From NCBI GenBank assembly GCA_016192825.1, contig JACPTK010000033.1:1-64000 (forward strand): DNA of 64,000 nucleotides. The letters are read 5' to 3'. The DNA is from Betaproteobacteria bacterium (lineage in GTDB: Bacteria > Pseudomonadota > Gammaproteobacteria > Burkholderiales > SG8-41). The notes beneath the pieces were generated by a model. It did not search any database, was not told the DNA's origin, and saw only the letters and a program-made list of their open reading frames with translations. The stretch's first letter is position 1, and every line of letters starts with the position of its first letter. Positions 42,806-53,081 of the stretch are shown here, piece by piece. The position numbers were made by a program, and so were the translations under genes.

Positions 42806-44602
42806 CTACTTTTTCGTTTTTCCCGGCCCGGCAGTTCCCGCCGGCAACGGACCCGGCGTCCACGATTCGTGGAAATTGCTCGGGTACGGATACCAGATGG
42901 AGCGATAGCCCTTGATGTCGAGCGATACCTCGACCACGATCACCGTGGGCTTGCGCCGGTCGAGGGCGCGGCGCAGGGCGGGAGCGTACTGGCTGGCCCG
43001 CTCGACGTGGATCGCCGCCGCCCCCATTGACTCGGCCCACTTGCACAGATCGGGGTTCCACAACCCCTTGTGGCCTTTCCTGCGGTAATCGCAGAACGCT
43101 TCGCGGCCGTAGAGGCGGATCATCAGCTCGCGCTCGATCTGCAGCGAGCGGTTGTTGAACACGACCCAGACGACCGGCAGGTTCTGCTCGACCGCCGTCG
43201 CGACCGCGGTGCCGCCCATGATGAACGATCCGTCGCCGATCAGCGCCAGCGCCGGGCGATTGCCCTGCGCGATGCTCGCGCCGATGACGGCCGAGGCGCT
43301 CCAGCCCATGCGATGAAAGTAGCCGTTGTGGGCGATGTGGCGCGACGACGCCTTCAGGAACGGCGGCGCGAAGCTCAGCAGATGCCCGGTATCGAACAGG
43401 ATCGGCATCTGCGGATTCTTCTTCGCCACCACCTCCCCGGTGTCGTGGCAGATGCGCGCGTAATGAAGCGGCGCGATGTCGGAGTGGCGCTGTTCGGCCA
43501 CCGAGGCTTCCCATGACTGCTTCTCCGCGGCGATTTCCTTCAGCCAGCCGCCCTGCTCCTTGACCCCCGCCTTGCGCGCCGCCTCACTAAGGGCTTTCAG
43601 CCCGAGCCGCGCGTCGCAGGTCAACGCAACCGCCGTCGGATAGGCCCGGCCGAGCTCCGTCGAATCGATATCGAGGTGGATCAGGCGCGTGCGCGCCGGA
43701 ATGTCGAACAGCGTCCAGCCGCCGGTGTCGATGTCGCTGAAATGCGTTCCGATGCCGACCACCACGTCGGCGCGGCGCGCCGCCGCGTTGCCATGGCCGG
43801 TGCCGGCGCGGCCGATGCAGCCGACGGAGAGCCGGTGCTCTTCCGGGAACGCGCCCTTGCCGGTGGCGGTGGTGGCGACCGGAATGCCCGCCGCTTCGGC
43901 AAACGCCAGCAGCTCGTCCCAGGCCCGGGCGTTATGAATGCCGCTGCCCACGGCGATGAACGGGCGCCTGGCCGTCTTCAGGAGCGCCGCCGCCTTTTTC
44001 ACGCCGTCCGGATCGGGCGCCGGCGGATGCCACCGCATGAACGGCCTGGGATCGGGCAGCTTGTCGGAGATCAATGTGTTCTGGATATCGAACGGGATCT
44101 GGACGACCACCGGGCCGGGACGCCCGGAAAGGGCGGTCCGATACGCGCGCAGGAACATGTCGAGCGCATTGTCCGGGCGCGTCATCATGAACGACTTCTT
44201 GGTGATGGGTTTCAACACCGCCACCCAGTCCTCGGGGCCGTGGCGATAAGCCTCCTCGATCCCGCCCCGGTCGAACCAGTGCGTCGCGCCCGCGCTGGCG
44301 ATCACCACCAGGCCGATCGATTCATAGAACGCGGTGGCCACGGCGGGAACGATGTTCATGTTGCCGGGACCGACGCTGGTCGTCACGACGGGCAGGGGCC
44401 CGCTGCGCCGCATGCGCCAGTAGCCGTCCGCCATCTGCACCGCATGGTCCTCGGCGCGCGCCGGCACGCCGCGAATTCTGGTCTCGTGCACCAGCTGGTC
44501 GAGCAAGGCCCAGTTGCCATGGCCGTTCACGCCGAACACGACCTCGGTCCCCATCTTCTCCAGCAATTTGGCCAGGGCCCGCGCCACCGTGATCTGTCCC
44601 AT
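42806..44602 (-). CDS. ThDP-dependent enzyme (acetolactate synthase-like)
   Basis: A 598-residue enzyme; ATG at 44602 with AGGAG upstream. The PYR domain has the ThDP-activating Glu in [17 protein letters not shown] (about 52); the central domain and PP domain follow, with the GDGSF...NN ThDP-Mg motif (about 443-469). It decarboxylates or ligates 2-keto acids. It has no FAD-region evidence strong enough to call IlvB itself; related genes act in benzoylformate or oxalyl-CoA type reactions. Same strand as TctC and MmgE genes. Confidence 0.88.
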   Translation of the reverse strand: MGQITVARALAKLLEKMGTEVVFGVNGHGNWALLDQLVHETRIRGVPARAEDHAVQMADGYWRMRRSGPLPVVTTSVGPGNMNIVPAVATAFYESIGLVVIASAGATHWFDRGGIEEAYRHGPEDWVAVLKPITKKSFMMTRPDNALDMFLRAYRTALSGRPGPVVVQIPFDIQNTLISDKLPDPRPFMRWHPPAPDPDGVKKAAALLKTARRPFIAVGSGIHNARAWDELLAFAEAAGIPVATTATGKGAFPEEHRLSVGCIGRAGTGHGNAAARRADVVVGIGTHFSDIDTGGWTLFDIPARTRLIHLDIDSTELGRAYPTAVALTCDARLGLKALSEAARKAGVKEQGGWLKEIAAEKQSWEASVAEQRHSDIAPLHYARICHDTGEVVAKKNPQMPILFDTGHLLSFAPPFLKASSRHIAHNGYFHRMGWSASAVIGASIAQGNRPALALIGDGSFIMGGTAVATAVEQNLPVVWVVFNNRSLQIERELMIRLYGREAFCDYRRKGHKGLWNPDLCKWAESMGAAAIHVERASQYAPALRRALDRRKPTVIVVEVSLDIKGYRSIWYPYPSNFHESWTPGPLPAGTAGPGKTKK

Positions 44603-44637
44603 CGTCAGCTCCTGTAACAAGATAGTTCTCCCCTCCT

Positions 44638-45330
44638 TTATTCGACGCCGTGAGCGGCAAATAACGCCCTGGCCGGCGGCGTGGCGAGGTAACGGGTGAA
44701 CGTTCTCGCGCCGCCGGGATTGGACGCCGCGGTCATCGGCGCCGCTGCGTAGCTCGCATAGTGCTGTATCTCCGGCGGCAGCGGAGCGGCGAGCTTCAGG
44801 CCACGGTCGCGGAACATCAGGATTTCGATGATGGCGCCGAAGCCGATTTCCTTGCCCTTGCCGTTGATCAGGTGCTCCATCATCGCCGGGCCATTCCCGT
44901 AGCGGCTCGTCTTCGACCGGATCCGGTCCAGGATCCCCATTTCAGCCAGCATTTGTTCGACGTAAAGTCCGCTCGAGGCGCGGTTGTAGACCACTGAATC
45001 GGCGTCAAGCACTGCATATTTGAGTGCCCCCGCGCTGGACAGATCCGGCGCCGGCGCTGTCTTGCGCATCACGACACCGATGCCGACACGCCCGATCGTC
45101 ACGCGCTCCTGCCCGGCGACCATTCCATCCCGCTCGAAGTCACCGACCGCGTCCTCCGTCGCAATGACGACGTCGGGCACCTCCCCGCCGCCGATCCGCT
45201 TCCGGATCACGGGCGTCGTGGCCCACGTGATCCGGGCGTCCTGCCCGCTTTGCTCGCGGAACGCCTCTGCCGCGGCGATCAGTCCGGGCTCGATCGCTCC
45301 CGCGCTGAGCACATGGATTTCAGGGCTCAC
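44638..45330 (-). CDS. Molybdate-binding-like solute-binding protein without signal peptide
   Basis: A 230-residue protein of the ModA/extracellular solute-binding fold: IHVLSAGAIEPGLIAAA, GEVPDVVIATEDAV and RVGIGVVMRKTAPAPDLSS. GTG at 45330 overlaps the MmgE/PrpD stop (GTGA), which fixes the start and leaves no room for a signal peptide, so it probably stays in the cytosol. It might sense or bind the pathway acid instead of importing it. No ModB/ModC neighbours. Confidence 0.8.
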   Translation of the reverse strand: MSPEIHVLSAGAIEPGLIAAAEAFREQSGQDARITWATTPVIRKRIGGGEVPDVVIATEDAVGDFERDGMVAGQERVTIGRVGIGVVMRKTAPAPDLSSAGALKYAVLDADSVVYNRASSGLYVEQMLAEMGILDRIRSKTSRYGNGPAMMEHLINGKGKEIGFGAIIEILMFRDRGLKLAAPLPPEIQHYASYAAAPMTAASNPGGARTFTRYLATPPARALFAAHGVE

Positions 45331-46694
45331 GCGGCAAGAATCGTCTTGCAGGTCGGCAGATCGCGAACGGACGGCAGCCGATCGACCCCCTGCAGCATGT
45401 CGAACAGCCGCTTCGCCTCCGGCCCGGAGTGGGTCCGCGCCGTGCACTCGACGAATTTCGTCCAGAGTTCCTCCGGGCTCATGGGGTCGTAGGCGTGGCC
45501 GCGGATCCTCGCGATCTCTCCGCTGTCCAGCACTTCGCCGTTCTTCAACCGGATCACCACTCTCTCCGTCGGCGAGTGCGACGGGTCCCGCGTGTCGTAC
45601 TCGTCCACGGCGATGAGCTTCACCTTCGGGAAGAACCCCTGGATATCGGCGCGTTGCACGATGGCATCGCTGAAAACATCCACCCCCATGCGGCCGAGTA
45701 TGACGGCGGCGGCCATCGCGAAGTGCTCGCTGAACTTGGCCTCGAGCCCGGTCTGCGGTTTGTGGTTGGCCAGGACGACGACCTGCCCCCGTCCCATGGT
45801 GACCTCGATCCCGGCGATGTCGTCCGGACCCAGCTTGCGCCCGGCCAGCATCTTCACCGCGGTGTCGAAGGAGCGGTGCGTGAAGTAGCAGGACGCGTAC
45901 TTCTTGACGCAGAGCGATTGCCAGGGAAGGTACCATTCCTTGCCGACTTTCACCGGCGAGTCGCGGTCGGCGCTGGACGGCGAAAACGCGTTGAGGAACC
46001 CCTGCGCATGTTCCAGGGTGTCGCGTCCCGCCGTCATGCCGGCGGCGGCAAGGCGTGCCGACGACAATCCGTTGCGCGCGGCGAGCCCGGCATGGTACGG
46101 CTTGGTCATCGTTCCAAAGTTCGGCGCGAGGCCCCCGGCGTGGCTTGCCGCGATCGCCAAGGCGGCGGCGGCTCGCTCCGCGGGAAGGCGATGCAATACC
46201 GCCGCCGCCGCCGCCGCGGCGACCACGCCGAACACCGAGGTCGGGTGCCAGCCCTTCTTGTGATGGCTGGCGTCGCGCCGGATGAGCTCGGCCCAGACCT
46301 CGTATCCCGCGACGTAGGCCGTGACGAGATCGCGGCCGCTCGAGCCCAGCGTCTCCCCCTCGGCCAGGATGGCGGGGACCAGCACCGTGCTCGGATGCCC
46401 GGTCAGGGAATGATCATCGAAATCGAGCGCGTGTCCCGCAGTTCCGCCCAGCAGCGCCGCGTCCGGGGCCGAAACGGTGATCGCTGACAAACACGCGCGC
46501 GCTTCGCGCCTGCCGCCCGACTCGACCAGCGTCCGGCGGACGATATCGACGACCGGTTCCGTGATGCCGACCATGATCACGCCGACGGTGTCGGTATAGG
46601 CGTTCCTGACGAGCGGCAATACGCCGGGCGGCAGATGGTCGAACTGGATGTTCTCGAGGAACCGGCCGAGGTCGGCCGTCAGTGTCGTGGTCAT
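45327..46694 (-). CDS. MmgE/PrpD family protein
   Basis: A 455-residue enzyme. ALDFDDHSLTGHPSTVLVPAI (about 82-102) and SLCVKKYASCYFTHRSFDTA (about 260-279) are the two signature regions. Second gene after TctC (46729) and overlapping the solute-binding protein gene. Substrate unknown. Confidence 0.9.
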   Translation of the reverse strand: MTTTLTADLGRFLENIQFDHLPPGVLPLVRNAYTDTVGVIMVGITEPVVDIVRRTLVESGGRREARACLSAITVSAPDAALLGGTAGHALDFDDHSLTGHPSTVLVPAILAEGETLGSSGRDLVTAYVAGYEVWAELIRRDASHHKKGWHPTSVFGVVAAAAAAAVLHRLPAERAAAALAIAASHAGGLAPNFGTMTKPYHAGLAARNGLSSARLAAAGMTAGRDTLEHAQGFLNAFSPSSADRDSPVKVGKEWYLPWQSLCVKKYASCYFTHRSFDTAVKMLAGRKLGPDDIAGIEVTMGRGQVVVLANHKPQTGLEAKFSEHFAMAAAVILGRMGVDVFSDAIVQRADIQGFFPKVKLIAVDEYDTRDPSHSPTERVVIRLKNGEVLDSGEIARIRGHAYDPMSPEELWTKFVECTARTHSGPEAKRLFDMLQGVDRLPSVRDLPTCKTILAA

Positions 46695-46728
46695 GGCAGA
46701 TGCCGCACACGCTCGCCCGTCGGTTGGA

Positions 46729-47685
46729 CTACAACTTGAGTTCTTGAGCGACCTTCCTCCACTTCGCGATGTCGCTCTTCACCATCGCGCCAAACTCCTC
46801 GGGCGAGGTCACCACAGGCTCGGCGCCCTCCTCGGCGAGACGCGCTTTGACGTCATCGGCCGCGAGTATCCTGTGAATTTCGCCGTTGAGCTTCGTGACG
46901 ACGGCTCCGGGCGTTTTCCCGGGCGCGAACATTCCCCACCACTGTCGCGCCTCGAACCCCGGGATACCCGCCTCCGCCACCGTTGGCAGCTCGGGCACGA
47001 ACCGCGAGCGCCGGGCCGTCGTCACCGCGATCGCGCGCAGGCGGCCTGCCCTGACCTGGGGATGCACGGACGGCAGGCTCCCGATCAACAGCGGCACGTG
47101 GCCGCCAACCGCGTCGGTGACCGCGGGCGCTATGCTCTTGTAGGGCACGTGCACCAGCTTGATCCGGGCGCTCGCCGCCATCACCTCGGTCACGAGATGG
47201 AGAATGCTGCCGGTGCCGGACGAGGCGTAATTCAGGCTTCCCGGTTTTGCCCTGGCCAGAGCGATCAGATCCTTGACCGTCTTCACCGGCAGCGACGGGT
47301 GCACCGTGACCAGAAACGGGCCTTCCCCGATCATGGTGACCCCGGTCAGGTCGTTGACCGGGTCGAACGGTAACTTGGATCGTGTCGCCGCGCTCGTGGT
47401 GTACGTGACGGTTGGCAGCAGGAGGGTGTGTCCGTCCGAGGCCGACTTGGCAACGATTTCCGCGCCGATCATCTGGCCGGCACCGGCGCGGTTGTCCACC
47501 ACGACCGGCTGCCTCCATCGCTCGTGCAACTTGCCGCCGATGAGGCGCGCCAGGATGTCCGGCGAGCCGCCCGCCACGACCGGAACAACGATACGTATCG
47601 GCCGGCTCGGGTAGTCCTGGGCGAATGCGAGGGAAAACGGACCCGCAAGCAGCAAAGCACCGCAAACCACCGTTGGTACACGCAT
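46729..47685 (-). CDS. Bug/TctC family substrate-binding protein
   Basis: A 318-residue receptor with signal peptide (cleavage near LAFAQ); CAGGAGGG precedes the ATG. YPSRPIRIVVPVVAGGSPDILAR, VDNRAGAGQMIG, LPFDPVNDLTGV, VPYKSIAPAVTDAVGG. First gene of the minus-strand operon with MmgE/PrpD, solute-binding protein and ThDP enzyme. Confidence 0.92.
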   Translation of the reverse strand: MRVPTVVCGALLLAGPFSLAFAQDYPSRPIRIVVPVVAGGSPDILARLIGGKLHERWRQPVVVDNRAGAGQMIGAEIVAKSASDGHTLLLPTVTYTTSAATRSKLPFDPVNDLTGVTMIGEGPFLVTVHPSLPVKTVKDLIALARAKPGSLNYASSGTGSILHLVTEVMAASARIKLVHVPYKSIAPAVTDAVGGHVPLLIGSLPSVHPQVRAGRLRAIAVTTARRSRFVPELPTVAEAGIPGFEARQWWGMFAPGKTPGAVVTKLNGEIHRILAADDVKARLAEEGAEPVVTSPEEFGAMVKSDIAKWRKVAQELKL

Positions 47686-47887
47686 GATCCCTCCTGCGCG
47701 AGATCGAGATATCGTTCGGATTGAAAGGTTATGCCAAATGGTAAGATAATGTTACAGTTGGGATCGCATTGCAAGGGCGCCCGGCCGCGGCGGCCGGGTA
47801 CAAGACCAGACCAGGCGAAAGCGAACTGCGCGGGGGTCCGGGGATGGTACGCTATGGAAATTGCCCTGATAGACGACGAGGCCTGAG
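47686..47887. promoter_or_regulatory. Divergent promoter region
   Basis: This 202-bp gap separates the minus-strand TctC operon from the plus-strand isomerase operon. On the minus strand TTGGCA and CGATAT stand 17 bp apart, a possible weak promoter. On the plus side no good box is seen. Confidence 0.3.
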
Positions 47888-48571
47888 ATGAAAGCACCCC
47901 TCAAGGTCGGCCTGATGGTGCCGATGAACAACACCACGCTGGAAGGCGAAATGCTGGCGTGGCTGCCCAAGGGTTCGACCTGCAGCACGCTCCGCATCCC
48001 GCGCGGCAAGGGCCTGCTGACCTCCGAAACCCTCCCCGCCTACAAGGCGCAGGCGCTGTCGCTCGCCGCGCGGTTCGCCAGCCTCGATCTCGATGTCGTG
48101 GCCTACGGCTGCACCGCGGCCGGATTCATTTCCGGGCCGGCGGGCGACACCCAGCTCGCCCGTGAGCTCGCCGAAATCACCGGCAAGCCGGTGGTGACCA
48201 CGGCGCGGTCCATGGTCCTCGCATTGCAGGAATCCAAAGCGAGGGACATCGCGCTCGTCACGCCGTACCTGGACGCGGTCAACGGGCAGTTGAAGGCTTT
48301 TCTGTCCGACGGCGGCATCCGGGTGCGGCGTTTCAACAGCTTCTACGCCGCCAACGTCGAGGAACTGGGACGGATCCAGTCCGGCGCCGTGGCCCGGCTG
48401 GCACGGGAAACCATGGACGGGGAATGCGATGCATTGTTCGTCGCCTGCGCCCAGCTTCCGACTTACGAAATTCTCGAAGAATTGCATAAGGAGTTTGGCC
48501 GTCCGATCCTGTCGTCCAACTGGGCGACCACCCAGCAAGCAATCCGCGCGCGCAAGCTTCAAACCGCCTGA
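47888..48571 (+). CDS. Maleate isomerase / Asp-Glu racemase-like protein
   Basis: A 227-residue protein of the maleate cis-trans isomerase / arylmalonate decarboxylase group. VPMNNTTLEGE (about 11-21), AYGCTAAGF (first catalytic Cys about 76) and FVACAQLPT (second Cys about 183) are all in place, so the two-Cys mechanism is possible. Would isomerise maleate-type diacids in the cytosol. Heads a plus-strand group with two TctC genes and quinone oxidoreductase. Confidence 0.85.
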   Translation: MKAPLKVGLMVPMNNTTLEGEMLAWLPKGSTCSTLRIPRGKGLLTSETLPAYKAQALSLAARFASLDLDVVAYGCTAAGFISGPAGDTQLARELAEITGKPVVTTARSMVLALQESKARDIALVTPYLDAVNGQLKAFLSDGGIRVRRFNSFYAANVEELGRIQSGAVARLARETMDGECDALFVACAQLPTYEILEELHKEFGRPILSSNWATTQQAIRARKLQTA

Positions 48572-48653
48572 CTATTCAAAATAGCAGGATAATTTTCAGT
48601 CTCGGACTGCCCGCCAGAGGGTCGCCCTGAACCCACGATCGCAGGAGGAAGCC

Positions 48654-49634
48654 ATGACGCAACGATTTGTTCGCTTACTCGGATCGATCCTCCTGGCAGG
48701 CTTCGCCTTGGCGTCAGGGACGGCGGTCGCGCAGGAATTCCCCAGCCGCCCGATCCGCATGATCATTCCCTACGGGCCCGGCGGAATCACGGACATTACC
48801 GGGCGCATCATCGCGCCAGGCATGTCGGAGGACCTCGGCCAGCAGGTCATCGTCGAAAACCGGCCCGGCGGTGCGGCCATTCCCGGCTTCGACCTGGTCG
48901 CGAAATCCAAGCCGGACGGCTACACCATCGTGGCCGCCACCACCGCCCTCGCCGCCCAGCCCATCCTCTTTCGCAAGCTGCCCTACAAGGCGGACAGGGA
49001 TTTCTCGCCAGTGAGCCTCGTCATCCTGGTGCCGACCGTGCTGGTGGTGCATCCTTCGGTCCCGGCCCGCTCCGTGAAGGAGCTCATCGCCCTCGCGAAG
49101 TCCAAGCCCGGCGCGCTGAATTACGGCTCGGCCGGCAATGGCACTGACAACCACCTCACCGCGGAAGTGTTCAAGCATGCCGCGAAGATCGACGCGCTGC
49201 ACGTCCCGTACAAGGGGGGCGGCGCCGTCATGCTCGATCTGGTTGCGGGGCAGGTCGCGTTCGTGTTTTCGACGATTCCCACCGCGCATTCTTTCATCGC
49301 GGCCGGACGGCTGCGGGCGCTGGCGGTCAGCAGCATCAAGCGCAATCCCTCGATGCCCGACGTGCCGACAGTGGCGGAGTCAGCCCTGCCCGGGTTCAAC
49401 GTGAACGCGTGGCTCGGGCTGTTCGGGCCCGCCGGCGTGCCGGCGAACGTGACGAACCGCCTCCATGCCGCCACCGTGAAGGCCTTGAAAAACCCCGACG
49501 CGATCAAACGGTTCGCGACGATGGGCGCCGAGATCGTCGCGAGCACGCCCGCGCAGCTGGGGACCCACCTGAAAACCGAGATGAACCGCTGGGTCAATCT
49601 GGCCAAGCAGGTGAAATTTGCGGTGGCGGACTGA
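48654..49634 (+). CDS. Bug/TctC family substrate-binding protein
   Basis: A 326-residue receptor; AGGAGGAAGCC before ATG 48654. Signal peptide cleaves near AVAQE. FPSRPIRMIIPYGPGGITDITGR, VENRPGGAAIPG, LPYKADRDFSPV, VPYKGGGAVMLDLVAG. Second gene after the maleate-isomerase-like gene; a diacid ligand is suggested by that. Confidence 0.92.
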   Translation: MTQRFVRLLGSILLAGFALASGTAVAQEFPSRPIRMIIPYGPGGITDITGRIIAPGMSEDLGQQVIVENRPGGAAIPGFDLVAKSKPDGYTIVAATTALAAQPILFRKLPYKADRDFSPVSLVILVPTVLVVHPSVPARSVKELIALAKSKPGALNYGSAGNGTDNHLTAEVFKHAAKIDALHVPYKGGGAVMLDLVAGQVAFVFSTIPTAHSFIAAGRLRALAVSSIKRNPSMPDVPTVAESALPGFNVNAWLGLFGPAGVPANVTNRLHAATVKALKNPDAIKRFATMGAEIVASTPAQLGTHLKTEMNRWVNLAKQVKFAVAD

Positions 49635-49657
49635 GACAGGATATGCGCGGCCATCCC

Positions 49658-49871
49658 GGCAAGCCACGCGCACGAATCGAAGGAGCAGATCTACTATTTT
49701 CTCGAGGGCGAGGGACTGCTCGAGCTGGGGTCGAAGAAGCACGTCGTGCGGCCGAAAAGCTTCGCGTTCATCCCGCCGAAACTGCGGCACGCCCTCTACA
49801 ACACGGGAGTATCCAACCTGGTGTTCTTCGTCATCACCACGTCCACCAACCATCCGGGCAAGGGCGCCTAG
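49658..49871 (+). pseudogene. 5'-truncated cupin-domain gene
   Basis: The frame gives SHAHESKEQIYYFLEGEGLL, then RPKSFAFIPPKLRHALYNTG, a complete cupin motif pair (H-x-H...E and P..H), but no start codon or N-terminus. Ends in TAG at 49869-49871, which is part of the CTAG at the palindrome edge. Probably a relic; a cupin lacking its start cannot be excluded if translation is coupled to the TctC gene. Confidence 0.7.
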
Positions 49872-49906
49872 GAGCTTGTCGGACTTGGGTCCGACAAGCT
49901 CCTTAG
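49868..49906. repeat. Solo palindrome of the repeat element family
   Basis: AGGAGCTTGTCGGACTTG and its complement make a perfect stem of about 17 bp. It is the same palindrome as the right end of copy 1 (10439-10473) and the left end of copy 2 (56173-56210). Bounded by CTAG on the left. Confidence 0.75.
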
Positions 49907-50006
49907 GCACCGACGACCCAAACCGCCCGGCGCAGGGGTAGAGACCCGAGGCGTCCGCGGCACGGGCCGTGCGGCGACCCGTCTTGGGAGCCACCATGGA
50001 GGAACC

Positions 50007-50990
50007 ATGAAATCGCAATGGAAGCAATTTCTCGGTGTTGCGCTGTGCGCTGCGGCAACGGGCGGCAGCGCGCAGGCGGCGGAGTCGGCGCAATCCTATC
50101 CGAGCAAGCCGATCCGCATCGTCGTCGGCTTTACCGCGGGCGGCGTGGCGGACATTACGGCCCGCATCGTTGCGACGAAGCTGGCCGTGAACTGGAAGCA
50201 ACAGGCGGTCGTAGACAACCGTCCCGGCGCCGGCAGCGTAATCGGGACCGGGATCGTCGCCAACGCCGAACCCAACGGCTACACGATGCTTTCGGTTTCC
50301 GCGGCGCACGCGATCATTCCTGCCGTGTATTCCAAGCTGCCGTTCGATAGCGCCCGGGATTTCGCCGGCGTCGCCGTCACGGCCACCGGTCCCCTTTTGC
50401 TGATCGCGTCCTCGACGGTAGGCGTCAAATCGGTGAAGGCGCTCATCGCACTGGCGACGCGCAGGCCCGGCCAGCTCAACTTCGCTTCGGCGGGCGTCGG
50501 CAGCGCTACGCATTTTGCGATGGAGGTATTCAAGAACATGGCGGGCATCGACATCGTGCACGTGCCCTACAAGGGCATACCCGAGGCGACCACCGACACC
50601 ATGACCGGCCGCGTGCAGTTGTTCATCTCGCCGCTGATCAACGCCATGCCGCGGGTCAAGGACGGCAAAGTAGTGGCGCTCGGCGTCACCACCCTGTTTC
50701 GCAGCGCCCTGCTCCCCGACGTGCCCACGATCGCAGAAGCAGGGCTGCCCGGGTATCGCGCGGAATCCTGGCAGGGCTTGCTCGTGCCCGCGAAGACGCC
50801 GCGCCCGATCGTCGCCAAGCTGCACGCGGAAATCACGCGCATCCTCCAGGAGCCGGAGGCGCGCCAGCGCATCGCGGCTCTGGGCCTGGTGAGCCCGCCC
50901 ACCACGCCGGAGGAATTCGACAAGTTCATCCGCGGCGAGATCGCTACGTACCAGAAGATCGCGCGCGCGGGCAACATCAGGGCGGAATAA
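50007..50990 (+). CDS. Bug/TctC family substrate-binding protein
   Basis: A 327-residue receptor; GGAGGAACC before ATG 50007. Signal peptide ends near AQAAE. YPSKPIRIVVGFTAGGVADITAR, VDNRPGAGSVIG, LPFDSARDFAGV, VPYKGIPEATTDTMTG. It precedes the quinone oxidoreductase gene by 78 bp on the same strand. Confidence 0.92.
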   Translation: MKSQWKQFLGVALCAAATGGSAQAAESAQSYPSKPIRIVVGFTAGGVADITARIVATKLAVNWKQQAVVDNRPGAGSVIGTGIVANAEPNGYTMLSVSAAHAIIPAVYSKLPFDSARDFAGVAVTATGPLLLIASSTVGVKSVKALIALATRRPGQLNFASAGVGSATHFAMEVFKNMAGIDIVHVPYKGIPEATTDTMTGRVQLFISPLINAMPRVKDGKVVALGVTTLFRSALLPDVPTIAEAGLPGYRAESWQGLLVPAKTPRPIVAKLHAEITRILQEPEARQRIAALGLVSPPTTPEEFDKFIRGEIATYQKIARAGNIRAE

Positions 50991-51068
50991 AACGTGGACG
51001 AGCCCGGCGGGATACACGTGCATCGTCGTCCGTCCCGGCGTTCCTGAAACGTCCTGCAAGGAAATTCG

Positions 51069-52037
51069 ATGCCCAAAGCCGTCCGCATCCACGCGCTCGG
51101 CGGCCCGGAAGTCCTGAAACTGGAGGAGATCGCCGTACCCGATCCGTCGGCGGGCGAGCTGCGGCTCCGGCACAGGGTGATTGGGCTGAATTACATCGAC
51201 ATCTATCACCGCACCGGGGTCTATCCGATCAAGCTGCCGGCGGTCATCGGCAGCGAAGCCGTCGGCGTCGTCGAAGCGGTCGGTGCTGGCGTCGTCGAAT
51301 TCAAACCGGGCGATCGCGTCACCTACGCGCCGGTCATCGGCGCCTACTGCGAGATCCGCAACCTGCCGGCGGACCGGGCCATACCCGTGCCCGACGGCAT
51401 CACCGATGAGGAAGTCGCCGGCATGATGCTCAAGGGCATGACGGCCCGCTCGTTGCTGCGCCGCGCGTACCCGGTCAAGAAGGGCGAGGTGATACTGGTT
51501 CATGCGGCCGCCGGCGGCGTCGGCCTCCTGCTGTGCCAGTGGGCAAAGAGCCTCGGTGCGACCGTGCTGGGCACCGTCGGCAGCGAAGAGAAAGCGGCCC
51601 TGGCTGCCGCCAATGGATGCGACCACCCGATTCTTTACCGTAAAGTGGATTTCATTGCGGCGGTCAACGACGTGACGAAAGGCGGAGGCGTGCAGGCGGT
51701 ATTCGACGGGGTCGGCAAGGACACGTTTCTGAAATCGCTCGAGTGCATCGCACCTTTCGGCACGATCGTCAGCTACGGGCAGGCGTCGGGCCGAGTCGAG
51801 CCCTTTGACGTCGTGCTGCTGAGAGAGAAAGCGGCGTATGTCACGCGCGCTTCGCTCGCGATCCATGTCACGAAACGGGCCGATCTGCTCGCGACGGCGA
51901 ACGACTTGTTCGATGTGGTCATGCGTGGCGCCGTGAAGATCGCGGTACGGCGCCGCTACGCGCTCTCGGACGCAATGAGCGCCCATCGAGATCTCGAGGG
52001 GCGAAACACGGACGGCTCGTCGGTACTCATTCCGTGA
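51069..52037 (+). CDS. Quinone oxidoreductase / zinc-type alcohol dehydrogenase-like
   Basis: A 322-residue NADPH-dependent MDR-family reductase. GxGxxG-type site HAAAGGVGLLLCQWAKSLGATV (about 146-167), N-terminal NYIDIYHRTGVYP (about 41-53) and no structural-Zn Cys cluster, so it is the QOR subgroup. Reduces quinones or enoyl groups in the cytosol. Last plus-strand gene of the maleate-isomerase unit; converges with the IclR gene. Confidence 0.9.
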   Translation: MPKAVRIHALGGPEVLKLEEIAVPDPSAGELRLRHRVIGLNYIDIYHRTGVYPIKLPAVIGSEAVGVVEAVGAGVVEFKPGDRVTYAPVIGAYCEIRNLPADRAIPVPDGITDEEVAGMMLKGMTARSLLRRAYPVKKGEVILVHAAAGGVGLLLCQWAKSLGATVLGTVGSEEKAALAAANGCDHPILYRKVDFIAAVNDVTKGGGVQAVFDGVGKDTFLKSLECIAPFGTIVSYGQASGRVEPFDVVLLREKAAYVTRASLAIHVTKRADLLATANDLFDVVMRGAVKIAVRRRYALSDAMSAHRDLEGRNTDGSSVLIP

Positions 52038-52087
52038 TGCGGTGGCCGCGCCCGGAAACTTCCTCCGGAATCGTCCGGTTGGAACTG

Positions 52088-52933
52088 TCACCCGACTGCC
52101 CGGGCTGGCAGGTCCACTCCGTGCTTGCCTGAACCGATACGCTCCGTCACCACCCTCGCGGCTTTCACGACAGCCTGGGTGAGCGCCGGGAACTCCGAGC
52201 GCTCGGCAGCCGACGCGGGCAAGGCAACGCCAAGACTGCCCAGTACCTTTCCTTCGCGGTTGAACAGGGGTGCCGCGATGCCGGTGATCCCCGCCACGAA
52301 TTCCCCGGTGGTGATGCAGTAACCGTCCTGGCGAATCTGGCGCAGCGCTTTTCTGAAGCTTTCCCAATCGGCGCCGAGGCCCGCGGCCGCGATGGTCTTG
52401 CGGTGCTTTGCGAACAGGCTGCGCAACTGGTGGGCCGGCAAGTGGGCGAGAATCACCTTGGAAGCGGCCCCGGTGAACAACGAGCGTTTCTGGCCCCTGC
52501 TGAAGAGCCCTTCCGGCGCGTCCGCCTTGAGTTCCTCGCGCACGCACATGACCGTGTCGCTGTAGAGCATGCACAGGAGCGCGCTATGCCCGGTGCTGTT
52601 CGCGAGCTGTTGCATGGGGCGGCCTCCCGCCGCATACACCGGGTCGGACATCCGTATCTGCCGATCGAGCTCGAGGATGCGCGGTCCCAGGATATAGGAA
52701 CCGTTGGCGACGGGTGTCAGGAAGCCGCCCCGCTGCAGCACCTTGATGTAACGGTAGCAGGTCGAGCGCGAGGATCGCGAATACCGGATCAGATCATCGG
52801 TGGACCACGCCGGCGCAGCGGGCGTGAATACGTCCAGCAGGCTCAACATCTTCTCGAGGCTGTTCGTGGACCGGCCGGTCGAAGCAGCGCCGGCCGCGCG
52901 CCGGCCGCGGCTGGAATCTAGACGCCTGGCCAC
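52088..52933 (-). CDS. IclR family transcriptional regulator
   Basis: A 281-residue regulator. N-terminal winged helix (SLEKMLSLLDVF, RSTCYRYIKVLQRGGFL) and C-terminal effector domain (GYCITTGEFVAGITGIAAPLF) are typical. GTG 52933 is preferred since a promoter-like TATAAT lies at about 52971-52976 (minus strand); ATG at 53020 would add 29 residues. Divergent to the solute-binding gene at 53082, which it likely controls. Confidence 0.85.
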   Translation of the reverse strand: MARRLDSSRGRRAAGAASTGRSTNSLEKMLSLLDVFTPAAPAWSTDDLIRYSRSSRSTCYRYIKVLQRGGFLTPVANGSYILGPRILELDRQIRMSDPVYAAGGRPMQQLANSTGHSALLCMLYSDTVMCVREELKADAPEGLFSRGQKRSLFTGAASKVILAHLPAHQLRSLFAKHRKTIAAAGLGADWESFRKALRQIRQDGYCITTGEFVAGITGIAAPLFNREGKVLGSLGVALPASAAERSEFPALTQAVVKAARVVTERIGSGKHGVDLPARAVG

Positions 52934-53081
52934 GATTCCCGCCTTTCCGCGCCGAGCGTCCAGTCCAGGATTATAAAGTTTCCCACCATACTGGACATTA
53001 TTATGCCACGGAGCTACCATTTCTTCACAAATCCCCCAATGGGCGCATCGCACCGTCGCGAACGGCGTCGCAGGCCACTCC

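Noticed and set aside
49380-52574. A 1064-codon open frame on the minus strand
   Set aside because: It runs antisense through two TctC/Qor genes that have clear family motifs, signal peptides and ribosome binding sites. Its translation is Arg/Ala/Gly-rich without any domain, a usual effect of high GC.
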